Position numbers and translations under genes: made by a program
From: Sparus aurata
Taxonomy: Eukaryota > Chordata > Actinopteri > Spariformes > Sparidae
NCBI RefSeq assembly: GCF_900880675.1
Contig: NC_044205.1
Coordinates: forward strand, 30,710,550-30,774,549
DNA: 64,000 nucleotides
Direction of reading: 5' to 3'
Notes under the pieces: model-generated
Databases searched by the model: none
What the model was told of the DNA's origin: nothing
What the model saw: the letters and a program-made list of their open reading frames with translations, nothing else
In this document: positions 57,076 to 64,000 of the stretch, piece after piece
How positions within the stretch are numbered: position 1 is the first letter of the stretch
Layout of the letters: every line of letters begins with the position of its first letter

Positions 57076-57305
57076 TAGCCGTTAGCCAGGGGTGTACGCG
57101 ACACAAGGCGCCCCTCGGTAACTCCTCACTAACGGCTAACCGTTAATGGCTAACACCGTTAGCGAGGCAGTAGCCGTTAGCGAGGGGCGCCTGGTGCCGC
57201 GAACACCCCTCGCTAACGGCTAACACCCCGGTGTACGGGGCTACCCCTCGCTAACGGGGTTAGCCGTTAGCTAACCCCGTTAGCGAGGAGTGTTAGCTGT
57301 AAGTC
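57056..57305. repeat. Cluster of palindromic GCTAACGG / CCGTTAGC motifs
   Basis: More than ten CGTTAGC or GCTAACG words in 250 bp, in both orientations. Arms at 57247-57264 and 57270-57287 form a perfect 18-bp stem with a 5-nt loop. Confidence 0.9.
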
Positions 57306-57880
57306 GGCCGTGTGTGTTTGGGTTTGTGTGGCCGGTTTTTGGTCGCAGCGGTGGCTGCTAACTAGCAGGTAACTTAGCCTACATCTAGGTTGTTAAGTTA
57401 GGTCTGCTTGTTAGCCACGAACCGCAGCAGAGGGCAGAGCGAGCCACGCTGCAGGTGATACACCGCGCCGAGTTCTCAAATAGAGAGCCCACTGTACAGG
57501 GGGCAGAGTGAGACGCGTGCTGCATAGACGATCTCTTTAGTGGTCAGTTACTATGTCATTGTGTGCTTATCAGATGATTTATCGTGTCAAGCACACTGGT
57601 GAAGGTATGCAAAAACAATTGTTGTGGGGAAAGTGGACACATGTTAGATTATTTCAGTTTATGGACCAGACAAAAAGTAATTTTTGGGGGCAGAGATTCT
57701 GGTCTTTCACTGAAAAAAATGTTGTGACAGCCCAGTCTAAAATGCAGCACAAGTAAGCCTGATGAGGCTGTCAGAATACAATGCATGACTCTGTTCTGTT
57801 TTTGTTGCTCTGTGTCTCTGTTATTCTTTTTTTCTGTATCTCAAGATGTTTCTCCATCTCACTTCTGACCTCTTTTGCAG

Positions 57881-58195
57881 ATCAAGAATGAATTATGGAG
57901 GATCACACTAAAGCCACTACAGTTCACATTACTGGGGAAGTTGGACCAATACACACCCAGGCTGTTGAGCCTCTAAGCTGTTGGGAAGAAACTTGATGAG
58001 ACCTGTGACATGGTAAATGAGGCATGTACTCATTGCAGTTAAATAGTTAGTTATATATTAGCATTCTGATGTTTGTACTTAGCATGATCTCCTTTCTTTT
58101 TTTATAGCACAACAGCATTGAGTCCAGAAGAGAGGCTGTGATCAGAGGCCTCATTCTCTATCTTGGTGAAAAACAGAGGAGCTAATCAAGGCCTA
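57881..58195 (+). pseudogene. Two exon-like relics inside the TIR-bounded element
   Basis: After the acceptor TCTTTTGCAG, codons read IKNELWRITLKPLQFTLLGK, then LDQYTPRLLSL and a stop. After a second acceptor (TTTTTTTATAG, 58107) they read HNSIESRREAVIRGLILYLG and a stop. The two segments look like successive exons of one protein with preserved splice sites but truncated frames. I have an impression of similar sequence in uncharacterised fish proteins but cannot name it. Confidence 0.4.
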
Positions 58196-58196
58196 C

Positions 58197-59338
58197 AAGG
58201 TAAAGAAAACTGTTTCAAAGCCCAGCCTGTTTGAGATGAGGTTGTGCAATCCAGAATAGCTGATGGCTCAGTGGTATTTTAATTCTTTTTTTCTTTTTCT
58301 TTTTTAAAGAGTGCCTATGTAGAAATGGATGGAATGTTATGATTTTAGCATCTAATTATTAATGATTTAGTAAAAGTTGGAAAATCATCAGATGTGGATG
58401 TTATCCTGCACGGAGAGCAGGCTGCTGCTAGCACTGCTAACGGTAGCCACACAGCATGTCAGTGGTCAGAGAAGATGACACATTTCATTAACATAGTTCA
58501 GTTCATTAATGTGTGCCACTAAGTGCCAACTATATCAGCATTTGGTTGTTGAACAGTGGGATCAATGGTATCTATCAAACAGCTCCTCATTTAAATAAAA
58601 ACGGAGTTCAGTTGTGTTCAGTGATGATGGAGAAGCTGCTGCTGCCGAGCTAAATGCCATCCCAATGTCTGACAATGCATGGAACATGACGTATAGCAAC
58701 AGCAAAAATATTAACAGTAATGATAGCAATAATAATTATTTGGGGGGGTGCAGCTGTTATTTTCTTCTCTGAGGGGGGGATGTTGTAGAAATTTGTTTGG
58801 CAAGATCTGCAAGCAGGCTGATGTGAATGTGTGTGTGTGATGTGGGTACTGAATGTGGTTATGCATTGCTCCGGTCGAGCACTTATACCATGCCAGTTTA
58901 CTCTGACACAGGCTACATCCTTATTTTCATTTTCTATGTCGAGATACTGCCGGACTCGCTGCCACCTTTTACACCAGATTACACTATTTCTGGTGACGAC
59001 AAGCGATGTTTGAAACATTTACATGACCAGTCGTTTAATCAGGAACATCCCTAGTGCTTTATATGTGTATTCTAACAACTTAAATTGCAGCAATGTGATT
59101 GCATTCGTCATCACAAAATTTAAATAAAGTAAAAAAACTGTTAAATAGTTTAATGAATTTCTTTTCCATTCAATGCATGGGGGGGGGGCATGTTAATGGC
59201 CAAACACACTGATGGCTGTTGGAATGTAGTGCCAATCATATTTATTGGCTAGTCATCAGATGTGTCACTTGTGAACTGTACTGTGATATTCATTAATTTG
59301 TGTGTTTGTATGTGTGTGTCTGACTTCTGATGCCACAG
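58197..59338. other. Interior of the TIR-bounded element, no gene
   Basis: Non-coding, with G-rich runs near 58740 and 59180. Confidence 0.45.
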
Positions 59339-59404
59339 ACCAAGAAATCGAGACCAGGATTACAAAATGGTTGCAGAAAGCACCTGATGGGAACAGCGGA
59401 GGAA
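59339..59404 (+). pseudogene. Small exon-like segment, possible transposase N-terminus
   Basis: A 66-nt segment between TGATGCCACAG and GTGAGT. With one preceding base it reads DQEIETRITKWLQKAPDGNS, then GG. Splice sites are canonical and the frame is open, but no continuing exon was found downstream. Confidence 0.35.
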
Positions 59405-60125
59405 GTGAGTAAATGAGAATGATGGACAGTGAGAGAAGCTCTCATGCGTAATGCATTTTAGACTTTTGATCTGAACTCTCTTCACCTTTTGTAAGGTGCT
59501 ACTGCTGGTGGAACACATGGAGACGTGATGTTCCTATGCATGGTGTGAAAGTCTATGCCAAGTTGTTTTGTCTAAAATGTTCAGTGTTGGTTTTTAAACT
59601 GAAGATATGGCAGTGAATGTTAAATTCATAATGTTCTGTAAACTCTTGACATGTTGTGTTTGCTGACAGATATGTTGTAAGTATATGTTAAGGTATTATG
59701 CAACATTCTGCTGCATTGTATGTTTTTGAACAGTCTATGCTAGTGGCTCTCAACTGATGGGTCAGGACCCAAGTGGGTCGTACATGTGAATGGAAAAATC
59801 TCAGAGTTTTATTTTGAAGTCTATAATTTCTGATACTATGCTTTTATTGTAAAGGATGTGTGTTTACAATGAATGCAGCATGGCTGCAGTCATATACTGC
59901 CAACTATACAACTTTTCAGTGTTAAAATGTTGCCGCTTTTTGAATTGTGAAAAAAGTGCTGAATGTTCCGATGCATATTGCACTTATCTGATAACACTTT
60001 GCATTGATTATTCAATATTGGAAATGTATTTTGGAAATTAGCTGTGAAAATAAAGTCATTTGTATAATTGTACCTCTGTTGTTTTTTAATCCGGGCCAGA
60101 TGCAGCATGGATTAGACTGACGTCT

Positions 60126-60393
60126 GGCCCAGCTCTGGTCCACATGGGGCACTTGCACTTGGCTGACATACTGCAAAGAATGACGCCCCCCCCAGTGGCC
60201 CAGATCTGGTTTGCCAGAGCTGGCTTACACATGGGCCAGTTCTGGACCAACTGTGTGTGTTTGCAGTTGGCCCAGAGCTGGCCCATGTGTGAGCCAGCTC
60301 TGGCAAACCATATCCGGGCCACTGGGGGGGCGTCATTATTTGCGGTATGTCGGCCGAGTGCAAGTGCCTTATTTGGGCCAGAGCTGGGCCAGA
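60126..60393. repeat. Imperfect palindrome, about 118-bp arms (right subterminal)
   Basis: 60126-60241 is inverted at 60276-60393, including GTGGCCCAGATCTGGTTTGC on the left and its near-complement on the right. It can form a long hairpin close to the right TIR. Confidence 0.85.
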
Positions 60394-60669
60394 CCAATTT
60401 TGCTATGTGGGTGACTGTATCTGTCAGAAGTAACACACTGAAGTGAGACAGAGGGACAAATACAGGAATGTACTAATTGCTGGTACCTATTTATAGACAG
60501 TAATGTGCACTAAGCACAATGTACATTTGAATTGCTTTAATTCAATTAATCCTAAATGATGTATTAAACAAGGCAGACTTCAATATCCTGCTGTCCTGAA
60601 CTACACACAACACAAGCTCATCAGAGGCACAGACACCACTGGTTCAACTCTAAGGAAAGAAACTCATTA

Positions 60670-61543
60670 AAGGAGAACTTCGGTCGATTTAAACATGCAG
60701 CTTCATTGATCAAGCTACCCTTGACTTGCCAGTACCGAAGATGCGAACACATTTGGTCCAGCCATTACAGAGCTCCGTGAACGGAGACTTAGCATTGAAC
60801 GCTAACAGCATGGGGTCAGAACTTTGCACTGTGTTTTAAGCATCTTAACATGCTCCACATCTCACACCAGAAGTTATGCAACATCAGCAGACACCTTAGC
60901 ACACAGCACTGTAGCGTGTATGACTCAAACTGAGTAAAAAAGTAGTTAAAACAGTGTGTTTGTGCAAGCAGCTACTTCCCTGTTTGTTGACATCTGCGTC
61001 TTCCGGTAGCTAGACCAAACTAGTCGATCCGTCGAGCGTGCACTTACTCCGTCACTGGCGGAGACGGAAACGTAATCCAGCATTTTCGTGTTTCTGTTCA
61101 TAATGTACATGTCCATGTTACAGCCTGTCATGAGCCATGAGCCTTACAATAGCCTGTTAAGCCTGTTAAGTGCACACTTGGTGGATACGCTAGTTTGGTC
61201 TAGCTACCGGAACACACGGATGTCAACAAACAGGTAAGTAGCTGCTTGCACAAACACACTGTTTTAACTACTTTTTTATTCAGTTTGAGTCATACACGCT
61301 ACAGTGCTGTGTGCTAAGGTGTCTGCTGATGTTGCATAACTTCTGGTGTGAGATGTGGAGCATGTTAAGATGCTTAAAACACAGTGTAAAGTTCTGACCC
61401 CATGCTGTTAGCTGTAAACGCTAAGTCTCCGTTCACGGAGCTCTGTAATGGTTGGACCAAATGTGTTCGCGTCTTCGGTACTGGCAAGTCAAGGGTAGCT
61501 TGAGCAATGAAGCTGCATGTTTAAATCGACCAAAGTTCTCCTT
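60670..61543. mobile_element. Foldback element, 874 bp, about 353-bp TIRs
   Basis: The left arm (60670-61023) and right arm (61190-61543) are inverted and highly similar, with ends AAGGAGAACTTCGGTCG and CGACCAAAGTTCTCCTT. TA flanks both ends (60668-69, 61544-45). The 166-bp centre contains GCCTGTTAAGCCTGTTAAG. No open frame is of interest. It is probably a non-autonomous TA-targeting element. Confidence 0.88.
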
Positions 61544-61545
61544 TA

Positions 61546-62490
61546 GCATTAATGTTAATGTTCACCATCAATACTCGTCCAAATGAGAGACAATGATTTT
61601 GACAAACCTGTTTCCTCCAAAGCCAGTCAGGTCCTCCAGAGTCACAGGTGATCTCTCCTCCAGTGTTAACGGCCCTCAGAGCAAAGAGACGGAGGTGTAA
61701 CGCTAACCTGCTTCCACCTTCTTCATCCTTCAGTTTGGATGGAGGTGGTCGTCACCAACCGGCCTTCCAAGACTGTCATCTTCCCGTGCTACATCAACAC
61801 TTTAAAAATATAATAAATTACTTATAAGGCTCCATAAAATTATGTTATTGATTGTATTCATCAACAAGTTATCGATCAGTGACTTTAAAACACATGTAGG
61901 AACACATGATGTATTTCATGTCTCTCTGACCTCAACACTTCTCTTCCAAACTTCTAAATTACTTGTATTCTTTTTATATGTTGGCTCTCTTCAGTATTTC
62001 AAGTTTTACTCTCTTATATCTTTTGATATCTTCTTATATCTTTCACCTTCAACTTTTGTTAAGTTTCTTCCAGAAACTCTCTTCCAGGCTGTATTAGCAT
62101 TAAATGATTCACTTTATATTGAACTGCCTTCTCCACACACAATTTCACCATCAGCCACATTTCATTCATAAACTCATTACATTAGTCATGACAGACTCAG
62201 CATTTGTCTGATACCTGTTCAGTATTTACTCTGAACTACAGGCAAATAAATACATATAACAGTAAGTCACTGTCTTTGGAGGTTAGCTTTACTGTGGAGA
62301 ACAAATGATAACTGTGTCGAACTCCCTACTTCAGTTATCAGATTAAATTAATTGATTTGAAATTGGTTAGAATTAACTGATATTTAAGTTAACCTTGTCT
62401 GGTCAAAATTGATTATTTTCCTACAGATTAGTCAAAGAGCAAAAGGAATTGAGGTGGTGCCCCTATTCTGCAGTGCTTTATTCAACTCAA
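61546..62490. other. Unassigned, AT-rich in the second half
   Basis: A plus-strand frame (61842-62171) is F/L/S-rich and AT-driven, not a convincing gene. Confidence 0.4.
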
Positions 62491-62492
62491 GC

Positions 62493-62690
62493 AGGGCCGC
62501 TTCTGTCTCTTTGGAGGCCCTATGCAAGATGCTGTTTGGGGGCCCCTAATTTGTCAAACTAAGATGGATGGAGTCCTTTAACCCTTTCAGGTGATCCACA
62601 GAGATCCAACCATCTGTTACATTTTAAGAGGAAAACAGGCTGGAGTCCTGAAAACCTCTCTAGTTAACATCAGACATCTTCAGCTGGTCA
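62493..62690 (+). mobile_element. hAT-like terminal fragment, relative of 4424-4600
   Basis: Starts CAGGGCCGCTTCTG and then GGCCCTATGCAAGATGCTGT, shared with 4424-4600. CAGGG at the edge suits a hAT end. No partner terminus was found. Confidence 0.5.
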
Positions 62691-63267
62691 GGTTGAGCTT
62701 GTCTTCTCAGCAGCTAACCAGTATAGTTACTATAAGCATGGCTACATTTTTAGCTTAGCATTTGCATCTCTGACATACACTGGGACACTACAAATGGAAA
62801 ACGTTTTAGACAAGGTATTACTGATCAGCTATTATAAACTTTAAGATCTTAAAAAATATTTATTTTACATGTGTAAATATTAATTATGAATCATGTATCA
62901 TGTGTCATATTTGGTGCTTTATCCTGTCTTTGCAGTTAATTGGTTTAATTACCTAAAAATGAGGTCCCTGTTAGCAGCAAAGCATTAGTTGCCATTGTTG
63001 GCTGCTTGCACATGCGCAGTGAGCAAAGTGTGCTTAGAGTGTGTGTTCCTGCTTCTAAGTTCACTTTGCTAAGTTAACTGAAGCACATTCTGTTGGTAGA
63101 TGTGCATTTTGGGGTTAACCCTGAAAACTTCACAGGGCATTATTTAGACCTTAGTTTCACATAACTAAGCATAATCCTAATGAGGTCCAGAGTTTGAGAC
63201 CCCACTCGGATTATGGAACCCAAAACGTGAGTGTGCTGTCATGGATTTGGCCCCACCATGTGATAAA

Positions 63268-63314
<47 letters not shown>

Positions 63315-63715
63315 TGCAGCCCCCCCTCCTGACTGAGACAATGGTCTGAGCAGACTGCAGCAGTTAAAGGAGCAGGACGCTGTATTTTCCAGATTTTATA
63401 CTTTCCTCTCTTTCCTTTAAATAAATACTTTAGGATTCTGACATCATTTATGTTATTTTGAGACGTCACACATGAAGATTTGAACATTTGATAAACAGTT
63501 CAGTGCTCCTGTAACGATCCAATCACTGCTGATCAATCTGATTTAAATGATTGATAAGTGATGTTTGACCTTCAGAGACAACAATAAAACCACAACTTTA
63601 ACTTCATGACGTGCTGAAGTTAGAAGGAGAACAAGAGAAAACTGAACGTTCATTGTTGACAGACATTTGACTCCAATAATAAATAAGAGCAGCAGAATGA
63701 TCCTTTACAGACGAG
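62691..63715. other. Intergenic, one CA repeat
   Basis: Nothing coding; (CA)n at 63268-63312. Confidence 0.5.
63268..63312 (+). repeat. (CA)n microsatellite
   Basis: A pure CA run. Confidence 0.98.
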
Positions 63716-63964
63716 GTGACCCCGCCCCCCCCATCAGCAGGTGAGATGGTACAGTCCACCCCCCCTCCCTCCTCCTCTCATTGAGCTGAATGAATGAGGG
63801 AGTCAGTGTTTGTGCCAACAGAGACTCTGCAGCAACGCATTCCTCCTCTCCACATTTATTCTCACACAGGGAACCGGTCTGAGTCCAGTTAGTCCCAGTG
63901 CATGTCCAGTCCAGGTCCAGTTCAGGTCCAGGTCCATTCAGCTCCTCAGCCGCTGGTCGCAGAC

Positions 63965-64000
63965 ATGAAGCTGCTGCTGCTGTTGTTGCTGATCGAACGA
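63965..64000 (+). CDS. Start of a gene with N-terminal signal peptide, truncated by window end
   Basis: ATG at 63965 opens MKLLLLLLLIER, a leucine-rich start typical of a signal peptide, and runs to the last base. Upstream (63760-63960) is a C/T-rich, non-repetitive stretch with short GTCCAGTYCAGGTCC repeats, suitable as a 5' UTR. The product cannot be identified from 12 codons. The (CTG)n makes a chance ATG possible. Confidence 0.45.
   Translation, partial: MKLLLLLLLIER

Larger units (their letters stand above)
55743..60411 (+). mobile_element. 4.67-kb DNA transposon, CACTA-like, 12-bp TIRs
   Basis: CCCACATAGCAA at 55743-55754 is perfectly inverted as TTGCTATGTGGG at 60400-60411, flanked on both sides by TG. 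Both subterminal regions are rich in GGGCCAGATCTGGC-type motifs, as in EnSpm/CACTA or similar elements. The interior holds a 700-bp segment with a second copy at 41214 and exon-like relics at 57881, 58108 and 59339. No intact transposase is recognised. The superfamily is a guess from TIR and subterminal structure. Confidence 0.65.

Noticed and set aside
61842..62171. 109-codon plus frame
   Set aside because: Phe/Leu/Ser composition driven by T-rich DNA; no recognisable motif.

Overview
The window is vertebrate nuclear DNA, almost certainly from a ray-finned (teleost) fish. Genes are sparse and intron-split. CA/TG microsatellites are frequent, and the mobile DNA is a typical fish mixture: Tc1/mariner, hAT and CACTA-like DNA transposons, L1-, L2- and Rex-like LINEs, and a solo LTR. 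There are no bacterial operons, CRISPR arrays or rRNA genes. A 100-N scaffold gap lies at 6401-6500.

The one gene identified with confidence is tmem200c (plus strand, coding 18930-32730), a two-pass membrane protein of the TMEM200 family. Five coding exons with consistent splice phases give 548 codons. The loop between the two membrane helices is split over several exons, including a 33-nt microexon. Its last intron (20658-31622, about 11 kb) is almost filled by a 9.82-kb array of a 20-bp unit, about 491 copies with no visible indel, flanked by decayed relatives of the same unit. Partial genes at the edges are: a possible minus-strand gene at 87-365; one orphan exon at 3017-3177, possibly belonging to a plus-strand gene with a poly(A) signal near 7553; and the first 12 codons of a secreted or membrane protein at 63965-64000.

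Layout. 1-7600: partial genes, several minisatellites, and a LINE 3' end that has grown a 51-bp tandem array. 7600-14450: LINE debris, with an L1 fragment apparently split by a Tc1 element that is itself split by a solo LTR. 14640-17240: minisatellites. 17800-18600: LINE relic. 18850-33320: tmem200c. 33690-34842: Tc1/mariner-type element. 36590-41150: Rex-like and L1-like LINEs and an AT-rich satellite of about 640 bp. 43979-53059: a small hAT element followed by an 8.5-kb hAT-ended element with a perfect 8-bp target duplication, holding other transposons and several tandem arrays. 53110-54350: broken recombinase-like gene. 55743-60411: 4.67-kb element with 12-bp terminal inverted repeats and exon-like relics inside. 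60670-61543: foldback element. 62490-64000: hAT-end-like sequence and the start of the next gene.

Most long reading frames here are artefacts of tandem repeats that stay open in several frames, and they are not annotated as genes. The strongest leads are the intronic 20-mer array, the two large TIR-bounded elements, and tandem arrays that grew out of transposon sequence. All identifications are from reading alone; no database search was run.
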